In this document: positions 24,087-33,433 of the stretch, piece by piece
Numbering within the stretch: the first letter of the stretch is position 1
How the letters are laid out: each line of letters begins with the position of its first letter
From: Acinetobacter parvus DSM 16617 = CIP 108168
GTDB taxonomy: Bacteria; Pseudomonadota; Gammaproteobacteria; Pseudomonadales; Moraxellaceae
Length of the DNA: 64,000 nt
NCBI RefSeq assembly: GCF_000368025.1
Contig: NZ_KB849211.1
Coordinates: forward strand, 812,322-876,321
Direction of reading: 5' to 3'
The notes under the pieces: model-generated
The model's database searches: none
Told to the model about the DNA's origin: nothing
Seen by the model: the letters and a program-made list of their open reading frames with translations, nothing else
Made by a program: the position numbers and the translations under genes

Positions 24087-24446
24087 TTAACTAAAAAGAA
24101 AAGTTTCTAGCGATGTTTTGGGAGGTTTGAAAATACGACTGATCATGAGATAGAGATAATTTTTCACTCTATCCAGGATCAAAATAAAGGCTAAAGTAAA
24201 TAACAAAGTCATCGATTGACCAGACTGATATTCACCAAAATGCTCATGAAAATTATCATGATGAATATGGTTTTGCTTTTGATGCACATCATGAAAATGT
24301 ACACTTTCAAACTCATAAACCGCATGTTCTTGGTATGCAGTCTCTGCATTGTGCGTATTAAAATGCAGGCATAGTGCAAGACTGATGATGCAGACGAACC
24401 ACATCATCAAATTTCTAAACTTTCTATCTCTCACTATGCCTATCAT
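24087..24446 (-). CDS. His-rich small membrane protein
   Basis: A 119-residue protein with an N-terminal helix (MMWFVCIISLALCLHF), a His-rich middle (VHFHDVHQKQNHIHHD) probably in the periplasm, and a second helix (TLLFTLAFILIL). It resembles, in layout only, the other His-rich protein at 30334-30783 that opens the cluster. Metal binding is likely. It begins 8 bp after the czcA stop, so it is part of the operon. Confidence 0.65.
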   Translation of the reverse strand: MIGIVRDRKFRNLMMWFVCIISLALCLHFNTHNAETAYQEHAVYEFESVHFHDVHQKQNHIHHDNFHEHFGEYQSGQSMTLLFTLAFILILDRVKNYLYLMISRIFKPPKTSLETFLFS

Positions 24447-24454
24447 TGTTTCAC

Positions 24455-27400
24455 CTAGGCTTCTTGCTGCTCAGAAAAATCATCTGATTGCTTTTTACGT
24501 CCTTGGTTAAACCAAACGTATAGCGTAGGCAAAATAATCAACGTCAATAAGGTCGAAGATAAGATTCCGCCAATCACAACAGTCGCAATTGGTCGTTGCA
24601 CTTCAGAGCCAATCCCAACATTCAATGCCATAGGGATGAAACCTAAAGATGCCACTAAAGCCGTAATTAATACTGGGCGAAGTCGTTCCAATGCACCGTG
24701 TCTAACAGCTTCGAGTAGTCCTTCACCTTGATCTCTAAATCTCTGGATTGCAGACACTAGAACTAAGCCATTCAGTACAGCTACACCCGACAGTGCAATA
24801 AAACCAACGGCTGCAGAGATAGAGAATGGGATATCACGTAAGGCTAAGGCAATCACACCGCCCGTTAAGGCAAATGGCACACCCGTAAAGACCAGCACGC
24901 TATTTCTGACATTTCCTAATGCCATATAGATCATGGCAAAAATTAAGATCAAAGCGAGAGGTACAACAATCATTAGACGATTTGAAGCTGATTCCATTTG
25001 TTCAAATGTACCGCCCCATGTCAGCCAATAGCCTTCAGGTAATTTAAAGTCAGCATTCAACTTAGTCTGTGCTTCTTCGATATAGCTACCAATATCTGTA
25101 CCACGGACGTTCGCTGTAATCACAATTCGGCGTTTACCGTTTTCACGTGAAATTTGGTTTGGACCCTGAACATTTTTCAATTCGATCAGTTCAGATAAAA
25201 GTACGCTTGAACCATCAGGCAAATTCACTGGAACTTGATAAAGCTTTTCTAAATCCGTAACAGAGTTTTGGTCCATTCGAACCACAATATCGAACTTACG
25301 ATCTCCCTCAAAAACCTTACCTGCTGTTTGCCCCGTAATCAGACTGGATACTTGCTTTTGTACATCTTCAGCATCAAGACCGTAGTTGGCGATCATGTCT
25401 TTTTTAAGTTCAACAGAGACCATTGGAAGCCCACTCATCTGTTCAACTTTTAAGTCGGCTGTTCCATTCACACCTTCTAAAATTTTCGCTGCAGCATTTG
25501 CAGATTCAAGCAACTGATCTAAATCATCACCATAAATCTTCACTGCAACATCTGTACGGACACCTGAAATCAGTTCGTTAAAACGCATTTGAATCGGCTG
25601 AGTGAACTCATAGTTGTTGCCATAAACGCCTTTTGCCACACGTTCAATATCGGCAACGATAGCTGATTTTTCCTTGTCAGGATTCGGCCATTCGCTACGT
25701 GGTTTCAATATCACAAAATTATCAGCGACGTTTGGTGGAACTGGGTCAGTCGCAATTTCAGCTGTCCCCACTTTGGCAAACATGGTTTTCACTTCAGGAA
25801 TTTTGACGATTTCTTTTTCAAGCGCATACTGCATTTCAACAGCTTGAGTTAAAGAAGTTCCAGGAATTCGAAGTGCATGTAATGCCACATCACCTTCATC
25901 TAATGAGGGAATAAATTCGGAACCTAAACGAGTTGAAAGACTCGCACTGAATACAAAGAAAATTGCTACGAACGCGATCAGCTTATAACGATGACTCAAA
26001 GACCAATCTAAAATTGGGCTATAAACTTTCTTAATGAAATGAACAATCTTCGATTCCTCTTCCTTAATTTCGCCTGTCGTGACCAAAGCCACCATTGCAG
26101 GAACAAAAGTAATCGAAAGAACCATTGCAGCCACGAGAGCCATAACAACTGTAGCTGCCATCGGTGTAAACATCTTGCCTTCAACACCAGTAAGCGTCAT
26201 GACAGGCAGATACACTAAGATAATGATCAATTGACCATAAAGAATCGCTTTTCGAGATTCTCTAGTTGCTTCAAATACGGTAATAAAACGTTCTTTACGC
26301 GTCAGAATCCGACCCAACTCTTTTTGCTTCATCGCTAATTTTGCAAGTGAAGCTTCAACAATAACGACAGCACCATCGACAATGATCCCGAAATCTAGCG
26401 CCCCTAAACTCATTAAGTTTGCACTTATTCGTTGATTCACCATGCCAGTAATGGTCATGAGCATAGATAAAGGAATCACCATCGCAGTGATGAGCGCTGC
26501 ACGGAAATGTCCAAGGAATAAGAAGAGAACAACAATAACGAGGATTGCACCTTCAAGAAGGTTTTTCTTTACTGTGTCTATCGTTGCATCAACCAAAGTT
26601 GTACGGTTATAAACGGCTTTCGCCTCAACACCGTCTGGCAATGACTCTTGGACTTTTTGTAACTTTTGATCTACTGCGTGAGCAACATTTCGCGAGTTTT
26701 CAGCAATCAGCATAAATGCAGTACCTAGGACAATTTCTTGCCCATCTTTAGTTGCTGCACCTGTACGTAGCTCGTGACCAATTGATATTTTTGCCACATC
26801 CTTCAATCGAAGAATGTAACCGCTACTTGCCGTAATCGGGATATTTTGAATTTGCTCAATTGAGTTAATTTGAGAATCCGAGCGAATCAAATACTGCTCA
26901 CCATTCTTCTCAATATAACCAGACCCTTTGTTCATGCTATTTTTAGAAATAGCATCCAAGATATCCTGCTGATCTAAGCCAATGCTGCGTAAATATGCAT
27001 AATCCGGCTGTACCACGAATTGTTTTAAATAACCGCCAATGGTATTGATTTCATTCACACCTTCAACATTTCGAAGCTGTGGTTTAATCACCCAATCTTG
27101 CAAGGTTCTTAATTCAGTCGGTGATAATGGGTTTGGATTATCTTTTGCGTTCTCAACGGTGTACATAAAGATTTCGCCAAGCCCTGTTGAAACAGGTCCC
27201 ATTGAAGTCGATATGCCACCCGGAAGTGTTGATGTGACTCCTTGCAACTTTTCATTCACAAGTTGTCGAGCAAAATAGATATCCGTGCCTTCCTTGAAAA
27301 TCGCCGTAACCTGAGATAAACCATATCTCGATACAGAACGTGTGTATTCCAGATTAGGAATACCAGCCAAAGCCGTTTCAATTGGATAGGTCACTTGTGA

Positions 27401-27586
27401 CTCCATCTCCATTGGAGATAAGCCTTGCGCTTCACTATTGATTTGGACTTGTACATTGGTAATGTCAGGTACAGCATCAATCGGCAGTTTAAAATAGTTA
27501 TAAACGCCAAATGCACCGATAAACAGAAAGACAATCAGTACAAGCCATCGATTCTTGATCGAGAGCTTAACAATTTGATCAAACAT
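24455..27586 (-). CDS. czcA: CzcA-type heavy-metal RND pump
   Basis: A 1043-residue HME-RND transporter with 12 helices and two large periplasmic loops. TM4 carries DFG and DGAVVIVE, giving Asp398, Asp404 and Glu411, the proton-relay set of Zn/Co/Cd-type CzcA rather than the monovalent-metal CusA type. VILKPRSEWP and the GSEFIPSLDEGDVAL motif are also conserved. It forms the inner-membrane part of a CBA complex with the two genes upstream. Start (MFDQIVKLSIKNR) and length match the family. Confidence 0.95.
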   Translation of the reverse strand: MFDQIVKLSIKNRWLVLIVFLFIGAFGVYNYFKLPIDAVPDITNVQVQINSEAQGLSPMEMESQVTYPIETALAGIPNLEYTRSVSRYGLSQVTAIFKEGTDIYFARQLVNEKLQGVTSTLPGGISTSMGPVSTGLGEIFMYTVENAKDNPNPLSPTELRTLQDWVIKPQLRNVEGVNEINTIGGYLKQFVVQPDYAYLRSIGLDQQDILDAISKNSMNKGSGYIEKNGEQYLIRSDSQINSIEQIQNIPITASSGYILRLKDVAKISIGHELRTGAATKDGQEIVLGTAFMLIAENSRNVAHAVDQKLQKVQESLPDGVEAKAVYNRTTLVDATIDTVKKNLLEGAILVIVVLFLFLGHFRAALITAMVIPLSMLMTITGMVNQRISANLMSLGALDFGIIVDGAVVIVEASLAKLAMKQKELGRILTRKERFITVFEATRESRKAILYGQLIIILVYLPVMTLTGVEGKMFTPMAATVVMALVAAMVLSITFVPAMVALVTTGEIKEEESKIVHFIKKVYSPILDWSLSHRYKLIAFVAIFFVFSASLSTRLGSEFIPSLDEGDVALHALRIPGTSLTQAVEMQYALEKEIVKIPEVKTMFAKVGTAEIATDPVPPNVADNFVILKPRSEWPNPDKEKSAIVADIERVAKGVYGNNYEFTQPIQMRFNELISGVRTDVAVKIYGDDLDQLLESANAAAKILEGVNGTADLKVEQMSGLPMVSVELKKDMIANYGLDAEDVQKQVSSLITGQTAGKVFEGDRKFDIVVRMDQNSVTDLEKLYQVPVNLPDGSSVLLSELIELKNVQGPNQISRENGKRRIVITANVRGTDIGSYIEEAQTKLNADFKLPEGYWLTWGGTFEQMESASNRLMIVVPLALILIFAMIYMALGNVRNSVLVFTGVPFALTGGVIALALRDIPFSISAAVGFIALSGVAVLNGLVLVSAIQRFRDQGEGLLEAVRHGALERLRPVLITALVASLGFIPMALNVGIGSEVQRPIATVVIGGILSSTLLTLIILPTLYVWFNQGRKKQSDDFSEQQEA

Positions 27587-27598
27587 AGTCGCTACCCC

Positions 27599-29077
27599 TT
27601 AGTGATCATGAGTAGCGCCAGATTTACCCAGCTCTGCTTTTAATAAATAGGAATTGCCTGCTGCATACACCTGACCTGCTTTAAGACCAGATTTCACCTC
27701 AACAAAACCGTTATATTTATCGCCTAGTTCTAAAGGACGTGCTTCAAAGTCATTTCCTACACGGATAAATACCACATCCCAATCACGGAAGTTTTGTAAT
27801 GCATCTTCACGCACAACCATGGCTTTCGTGCTTTGATTTTCAAATATTTGTGCGGTAACAAGCTGACCAGAACGCCATTTAAACTGGTTCGCAATTTCAA
27901 TAAAGACTTGAGCAGTACGTGTTTTCGGATCAATCACATCACTAATGTATTTAATCTTACCCAGTGCTTCCTCCGTACTTTCCTGTACTTGAGGTTTAAC
28001 GGTTACTTTTGCATTTGGATTAATTGCATTCAGCTTATCAGCCGGCACATTGACCACTGCAAGCAACTGTGAGGTATTGGCAATTTTAAAGAGTGGTGAA
28101 GCTGGTGTTACATTTGAACCAACCGCAGCAAGCACTTGTAAAACTGTGCCCGACATTGCTGCTCTTACCTCAATCGTTCCATTACCTGAACCACCGTAAG
28201 AGCTGATTAAGCTATTCAGCTCATTAGCACGAGTCTGTGCATCATCGTATTCACGTTTTGCATTGATATAGTCAATTTCAGGCGATACACGTTTTTGAAA
28301 TAATGCGCGTTCCTGTTCCATTTTTTTGCGAGAAAACTGCAAATTATCCAAAGCAATAGATCGCTCAGCATTTAAACGGATCAGATCTTGGCTTTGAACA
28401 GTCGCTAACAGATCACCTTGGCTGACTTTATCACCAATCGTTCGATAAGTTTTGATTAGTGTTCCGCTTGCTTTAGGTGTAATAAAACTTTCAAAATTAT
28501 CGGGAAATTTAAGCTCGCCTTTGAGCTCAAGCGCATTCTCAAAAGTCATAGGTTCAACTTTAAGAAGTTCTAAACCGCTGCTTTTGATACTGCTATCCAG
28601 CATCGTTACACGGCCTTCTTTGGTATCCCATTTCCAGCTGTGTTTCTTGCCTTGATAATCAACATTTATCACCATCAAGAACGAATGCGGTTCATAAACA
28701 ATTTCATCGCCAATCAAGTAATCACTTTCAGGTTTGAAGCGAATGGTTTGCTCAGCATCTAAACGCTTAATAAAAATATTCGCGTTAATCTCACTCGGCT
28801 TTAAAGGCTGATCTTTGTAGTAGCCATAGACACGTAAATGCGGCTCTACACCTTCTTCAAAAATTTTTACCTCTGCCGAAAAGTCTCCATCACGATATAA
28901 GCGACCACCATGTGGACCTTTTTCATCACCTGCGACAGCAGCTTTTTCTTCGATAGCTTCACCATGTGCTGAAGACGTCTGTGATTTGTTTCCTGTTTTA
29001 TACCAAGCCAGAGCACACAACATGACAAGTAAAGCTATAACGCCTGTAGCAATTACTGTATTCTTTGGTTTATTCAT
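27599..29077 (-). CDS. czcB: CzcB-type periplasmic adaptor
   Basis: A 492-residue membrane fusion protein. One N-terminal membrane helix (VIATGVIALLVMLCALAW) is followed by an additional N-terminal domain with GPHGGRLYRDGDF, then barrel-sandwich, alpha-hairpin (NAERSIALDNLQFSRKKME) and beta-barrel domains. The C-terminus ends with His residues (GATHDH). It links the RND pump to the outer-membrane channel. It lies 12 bp before czcA and 11 bp after czcC. Confidence 0.93.
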   Translation of the reverse strand: MNKPKNTVIATGVIALLVMLCALAWYKTGNKSQTSSAHGEAIEEKAAVAGDEKGPHGGRLYRDGDFSAEVKIFEEGVEPHLRVYGYYKDQPLKPSEINANIFIKRLDAEQTIRFKPESDYLIGDEIVYEPHSFLMVINVDYQGKKHSWKWDTKEGRVTMLDSSIKSSGLELLKVEPMTFENALELKGELKFPDNFESFITPKASGTLIKTYRTIGDKVSQGDLLATVQSQDLIRLNAERSIALDNLQFSRKKMEQERALFQKRVSPEIDYINAKREYDDAQTRANELNSLISSYGGSGNGTIEVRAAMSGTVLQVLAAVGSNVTPASPLFKIANTSQLLAVVNVPADKLNAINPNAKVTVKPQVQESTEEALGKIKYISDVIDPKTRTAQVFIEIANQFKWRSGQLVTAQIFENQSTKAMVVREDALQNFRDWDVVFIRVGNDFEARPLELGDKYNGFVEVKSGLKAGQVYAAGNSYLLKAELGKSGATHDH

Positions 29078-29088
29078 ATTCTCTGCCC

Positions 29089-30288
29089 TTATTCTTGATC
29101 TAAATTCGTTACATAATTTCGTTCAACTTCTGCAATCTGATTTTGCAAAGCCAACCACAGATCAAATCGAGCGAGATGTTTGTCTAACCAAACTTGTTTA
29201 ATGCTATTAAATTCCAATAATGAAATTTTTCCTGCCTGATAACCCATTTCTGCAATGCGTAAACTTTCTTTTGTTGCAGGTAAAACAGATTGGTCATATT
29301 GCTTGATTGCATCAATCAAACTGGATACCTCAATAGATTTGTTATCCAATTCAATCTTTGAATTTCGATTGATTAATTCTGAACGAGTTTCAGCATTGGT
29401 TTGCTGTGCTTGAGCGAGTGCAATATTTCCACTGTTGCGATTGAATATCGAAAGCGGAATAGAAGTGGAAACCAAAAAAACTTTGTCATCTGTTTCTTGA
29501 TAATTACGTACACCAACGCCAAGCGTGATATCAGGAACCGCTTCTTTTCTTGCTAATTCAAATTGAGTTTTTGCCTGCTGCTTTTTTAGTAAAGCCTGCT
29601 TTTCAGATAAGCTAACCTTGTCAGTGAAGTTAATCGTTAAAGGAACATCTATAGCATTGGCTGGCAAATCAAAAGCAAATTTTGAACAGAGATTTTTCTG
29701 AAACTGAACCTTTTTCAGCTCATTTTGATAACGTAACTTGGACTCAGCAGATAAAGCTGAATTAAGCTGAACATCAGATGGAATCACACGTCCATACTTT
29801 AGCTTTTCATTTAGAACTGTTGCTTGTCTTGCACTCAGCTTGCTCTCTGCAGCATAAATTTCTGCTCGCTGAGCAGCTGCATACCAATTAGACATACAGA
29901 TTCGAAAATCAGCTTTTAACTCTGCTTGTCGTTGAGTAATCTCAAATTGGTTATTATTTCCTTGCAAACCTGCCAATTGCTTACGCAAAGCGAGTTTATT
30001 ATTCAACGGAATTTCTTGGGACAAACCCATGAATGCAGTTGGGCCATCCAAATCTTTCAGCTTAGAATTACCCAAATTATCCAATTCGACATTGAAAGTT
30101 GGATTGTTCATCCGACCAGCATATTTTTGATTTACATCATAAGCTTGCTGAGATTGCTGCAAACTTTTTAGAACTGAATCATTTGCAATAGCTTGCTGCT
30201 GTAACTGTGCATAATTTGTTCCTGCTAATAACTGAGGAGCAATGATGACTAAGCCACAGGCGAAAATTACCTGACTTTTTTTAGACAT
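29089..30288 (-). CDS. czcC: CzcC-type outer-membrane efflux channel
   Basis: A 399-residue TolC-superfamily protein. A signal peptide (MSKKSQVIFACGLVIIAP) precedes long coiled helices with the family repeat features NPTFNVELDNLG and GVGVRNYQETDDKVFLVSTS. It forms the outer-membrane exit duct of the Czc complex. It is the first structural gene of the operon, downstream of the small His-rich gene. Confidence 0.92.
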   Translation of the reverse strand: MSKKSQVIFACGLVIIAPQLLAGTNYAQLQQQAIANDSVLKSLQQSQQAYDVNQKYAGRMNNPTFNVELDNLGNSKLKDLDGPTAFMGLSQEIPLNNKLALRKQLAGLQGNNNQFEITQRQAELKADFRICMSNWYAAAQRAEIYAAESKLSARQATVLNEKLKYGRVIPSDVQLNSALSAESKLRYQNELKKVQFQKNLCSKFAFDLPANAIDVPLTINFTDKVSLSEKQALLKKQQAKTQFELARKEAVPDITLGVGVRNYQETDDKVFLVSTSIPLSIFNRNSGNIALAQAQQTNAETRSELINRNSKIELDNKSIEVSSLIDAIKQYDQSVLPATKESLRIAEMGYQAGKISLLEFNSIKQVWLDKHLARFDLWLALQNQIAEVERNYVTNLDQE

Positions 30289-30333
30289 GACTATACCTAT
30301 ACAAAAAATGAAAAATATTTTTGTATAGTTAAA

Positions 30334-30783
30334 TCAATTCCTTAGAACAATGAGAGTTTTGGTAAATGCGTAGGTATTACAAAGAAAGGGAATCCTTTTC
30401 CTAAGCTTAAAAGAACGAATTGGGCGTTCAAATAAACCTAAAAATAAGAGGATTAAAGGTAAAGCAAAACTAAGGAAAAAGACTGGATCAATTGAGAAAT
30501 GATCATCAGCTTGAATTGGTTTTACTGAATGATGAAATGCGGGTTCATCATAACTTGTCCAGTTATGATTTTTTTTATCTTGATCTGCTGTATTCAGAAC
30601 TTCATCATGATGAACTAATGACCATTGGCTAGAATCTTCTGTTTCTACAGAAATACTCAGTTCATGATGATGATCTAGATTTTTTGCTATTACAGGCGCC
30701 CACGTATAAATCCCCGTCGTTGTTATAGCAAACAAAAACAGGACTGATACGAGAATAAGCTTAAAAAACTTATTAGCCAACAT
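30334..30783 (-). CDS. CzcI-like His-rich leader protein
   Basis: A 149-residue protein with an N-terminal helix (FKLILVSVLFLFAITTTGIY), a long acidic/His periplasmic section (DHHHELSI, VHHDEVL, FHHSVKP) and a C-terminal helix followed by basic residues. CzcI-type proteins occupy this position before czcC and are thought to modulate czc expression or bind metal. Its position supports that call; sequence similarity was not tested. No sensor kinase or other regulator is found beside it. Confidence 0.6.
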   Translation of the reverse strand: MLANKFFKLILVSVLFLFAITTTGIYTWAPVIAKNLDHHHELSISVETEDSSQWSLVHHDEVLNTADQDKKNHNWTSYDEPAFHHSVKPIQADDHFSIDPVFFLSFALPLILLFLGLFERPIRSFKLRKRIPFLCNTYAFTKTLIVLRN

Positions 30784-31083
30784 AGCAAGTCAGATCAAAA
30801 TGAAACGTGAAAAGAATACTGAATAGCTTCTAGGAAGTAAATCCTATATGAAAATATATCTCAAATTTACAAGCTATCTCTTTATCAATGGATAGCTTAT
30901 GGGAAATGAAGCTTTATTTAGTTATTTTCTGGAACTGTACTAAAAGGATTTAAGCTGTACCTAGTTTGAGCTAGTACAAAGTAAGCTTACTTATCTTAGA
31001 GGTGGTGGCAATTGAACTCATCCAAAATCTCCAATGAAATCTAGTCATTAAATGTGTGATTCATAGACATCATTTCAATATAA
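30784..31083. other. Gap between the czc-type operon and IS481 remnant
   Basis: No gene is seen. It should hold the promoter of the czc-type operon. AGCTATC (30872-30878) and GATAGCT (30891-30897) form a 7-bp hairpin of unknown role. The probable IS481-type outer end lies near 31050-31075, just before the transposase fragment. Confidence 0.4.
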
Positions 31084-31371
31084 TTGGTGTCTATGAACAG
31101 AGAAATTCAACAAAGACTCGTATGGGTTAAATTATTTGAAGAGACCAATGATGCTGGCCTAGTCTGTCGGAGATGTGGCATTTCTAGACCAACATTACGC
31201 AAGTGGTGGAAACGATATTCTGAGCAAGGTATTGATGGATTAAGTAGTCAGAGTAAACGCCCATTAAAATCTCCAAATACTAAAATCAATGCTGAGCTAG
31301 AGGCCTTAATATTGGAAATGCGCTCGGCTAAAATCTGGGTGCTCGACGTTTGCAAACAGAATTGATGAGAA
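31084..31371 (+). pseudogene. IS481-type transposase N-terminal fragment
   Basis: The frame encodes a helix-turn-helix N-terminus (AGLVCRRCGISRPTLRKWW and YSEQGIDGLSSQSKRP) typical of IS481 transposases. Near 31330 the normal sequence LGARRLQTELMRR is found in another frame, so a single-base indel has broken it. The DDE core is missing: the fragment stops where the Rep-like repeat copy 2 begins (31371). It is a different IS from the remnant at 892-1075. Confidence 0.75.
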
Positions 31372-31994
31372 GGATAATCTGGGCAATGTAGAGCATCAAG
31401 CAAGTGGAGGACTCTGATATAAATTTTCAGCGTCGTACAGGTGCTCCATCAAACCATTTAAAACCTTTGGGGTAGATGCAGATTCTATTCGCAAGTCCAT
31501 GCCTTCCTGTTTGATTTTCAGGCATGCTATTTAATGCACTCAGCGGACATTGGACGTCTTCTTGAATAATTCGATCAATCCGAAACATCTGTTCAGCATC
31601 AACCACACTATTTTGATCTGTCAGACTAAGGCAACTGCAGGTACCCATATAATTCGTGACCTGGGCCCAGCAACGCTCTATGACACTGCAATAAAATAAT
31701 GGATCAGCATAGAGTGATCGGTTAAAGCTCAGATAAAAGTGGATCACATACCGCTGCTGAACATCATCCCGTACAATTTGATAAAAGCGGTAAATGGCTT
31801 GTGTTCTATACCAATACTCAGCTGCTAGACTTTTTTGGAAATTTGATAAAAATCGCTCTAACTGTCGCAAATCGATAATTTCATTTCCACCGTCATTTAG
31901 ACTTAGTTCCAGTTTTAAATCCGCTGCATCAGGATAGATCTGGCTTGTATTACGGTAGGATTCTCTCAACTTTTCAGTCCGCTTTTCGTAGCAC
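31371..31994 (-). repeat. Direct repeat copy 2 (Rep-like gene segment)
   Basis: This is the partner of 15771-16394 at an offset of exactly 15,600 bp. Here the segment is the 3' part of an intact gene. Identity is highest at 31840-31990 and lower toward 31440. Confidence 0.85.
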
Positions 31995-32389
31995 TCATTC
32001 AGCTTATGCATTTCTTCAGTTAAGCTGGTGCTTTCAAACAGCACTCTCAGCCGCTTTACGATCTTATCGATATAAAAACCAGCGCTTCTTTGCGCCGTGA
32101 CCTCAAAGAACCGAATCTGCTCTTCCTGTAATACACTGCAGTAAGCCTGAAAGAACTTGTCTGCCCAAAAGGAAAAAGACAAATGCTCATGAATGCCAAC
32201 AGCCATCATCCTGCGCCATGCTGAAAAATAACCAGACAGTTTCCGCTTGAACTCCTGATCTATATTTTTTTGATGAGCATCGTAATCAGTACCTTCTGGA
32301 ATTGGAGCAAAGCGAATCGTTTGGTAATGCTCTAAAACGTCTTGTTCTAATCGGGGTGCTGTAACAAACTCTAACTCTGAATGGCTCAT
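31427..32389 (-). CDS. Rep-like protein, degenerate YagK/YfjJ type (320 aa)
   Basis: An intact 320-residue protein. Residues 155-235 show DLKLELSLNDGG, LRQLERFLSNFQKSL and QQRYVIHFYLSFNRS. This strand-helix-strand pattern is like that of the neighbouring YagK/YfjJ protein, but its HxH motif is not present. It may be a partner or degenerate paralogue. The C-terminus ends CIYPKGFKWFDGAPVRR. Its ATG follows AGGACAATAC. It lies 42 bp after the 333-aa gene and is probably co-transcribed. The true function is unknown; replication or mobilisation of the element is inferred from the neighbour. Confidence 0.5.
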   Translation of the reverse strand: MSHSELEFVTAPRLEQDVLEHYQTIRFAPIPEGTDYDAHQKNIDQEFKRKLSGYFSAWRRMMAVGIHEHLSFSFWADKFFQAYCSVLQEEQIRFFEVTAQRSAGFYIDKIVKRLRVLFESTSLTEEMHKLNECYEKRTEKLRESYRNTSQIYPDAADLKLELSLNDGGNEIIDLRQLERFLSNFQKSLAAEYWYRTQAIYRFYQIVRDDVQQRYVIHFYLSFNRSLYADPLFYCSVIERCWAQVTNYMGTCSCLSLTDQNSVVDAEQMFRIDRIIQEDVQCPLSALNSMPENQTGRHGLANRICIYPKGFKWFDGAPVRR

Positions 32390-32431
32390 GTATTGTCCTA
32401 TGAATCAATTGATTTCATAGAACTGGCATGT

Positions 32432-33433
32432 TCATAATTTTTTAAACCAAATCTCCTCTTCCAGCTTTGCTAAAGCGGTCTGCGCATCCCATTCTTTGAT
32501 TCTTCTATTTTCTTCTGTATCAGGTATTGGGCGACCATGATGCTGATAATCCCCCTTATAAAACGTTTTACGCCCTCGTGGTTTAACCAATAACGACTGC
32601 TCGTATTTATCAGGGTCACTGAGATAAGCAACTGCACCCAAAGCATTGTTGCCTTGTTCGGGTGTCGTTCGACGAATATCTCCAATACCTAAACGACCTT
32701 GCTTCTCGTAGTTCTCTTTATTCGCTGTCGTGTTGATGTTCCGCCCAAAACCCTTATCGAATGTGATTTCCTTCCACTTATCGATCACTCCCTCAGCAAT
32801 TTTATAATCACTCTTATGCTTCGATCTATTAATCACCAATGTTAAATGAGCATGAAAGCCTTTGGTTATACCCTGCTCCAGTGCGATCGCATAGGTCAAA
32901 AGTGCATCAAAATATCCATTCTTATCAGTGATCAAATCACGTAGTTTTCCGATATGCTGATAGAAGTCATTTACAGTAATTTCACTCATGCTGTCCTTGC
33001 TATAGCTCAAATCCACTCTGATCACTAGAACCGAATAATACCCCTTAATTGCACCTTCGAACTCCTCAAGTAATGCCACTCGATTCAATTCTTTCCGCCT
33101 CGCAAAGCTTTTGATCTCATCACGTATCAGCCCTCGATGCGCATGTAATATCCGTCTTAATGCCTTAATTTCCCCTATTGAAAGCCCTGTCAGATATTCA
33201 GCAAAGCTAAGCATGCCACGTTGGCTATTGACGTATTCAGTGACTGCAATAAATGCCCGAATCGATGCTGCATACTCAAGCCCTTCTTGTTTAAACGCTT
33301 CAAATGCACACCATAAGCGTTCGAGATTGAAAATGAACGCTTCATTCGGCATATCAAAATTAAGACATACATCCACAAAGGCATGAATGGCATACATCAC
33401 CCCTGCCTGATGATCTAAATCGGATTGCAACAC
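32432..33433 (-). CDS. YagK/YfjJ (inovirus Gp2)-type replication-like protein
   Basis: A 333-residue protein whose C-terminal half matches the YagK/YfjJ (inovirus Gp2) family. It contains YYSVLVIRVDLSYSKDS, GFHAHLTLV with His194-x-His196 (HUH-like), then GAVAYLSDPDKYEQ and GRKTFYKGD. Such proteins are found in filamentous phages, prophages and islands and may be rolling-circle initiators. Translation starts at GTG 33433 behind GGAAGTTCAAC. Upstream lies a 455-bp non-coding region with hairpins. It forms an operon with the 320-aa gene. Confidence 0.75.
   Translation of the reverse strand: MLQSDLDHQAGVMYAIHAFVDVCLNFDMPNEAFIFNLERLWCAFEAFKQEGLEYAASIRAFIAVTEYVNSQRGMLSFAEYLTGLSIGEIKALRRILHAHRGLIRDEIKSFARRKELNRVALLEEFEGAIKGYYSVLVIRVDLSYSKDSMSEITVNDFYQHIGKLRDLITDKNGYFDALLTYAIALEQGITKGFHAHLTLVINRSKHKSDYKIAEGVIDKWKEITFDKGFGRNINTTANKENYEKQGRLGIGDIRRTTPEQGNNALGAVAYLSDPDKYEQSLLVKPRGRKTFYKGDYQHHGRPIPDTEENRRIKEWDAQTALAKLEEEIWFKKL

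Noticed and set aside
31427..33433. Conjugative relaxase (MobA-type)
   Set aside because: The HxH protein fits the YagK/YfjJ pattern better and there are no type IV secretion or coupling genes in the window.
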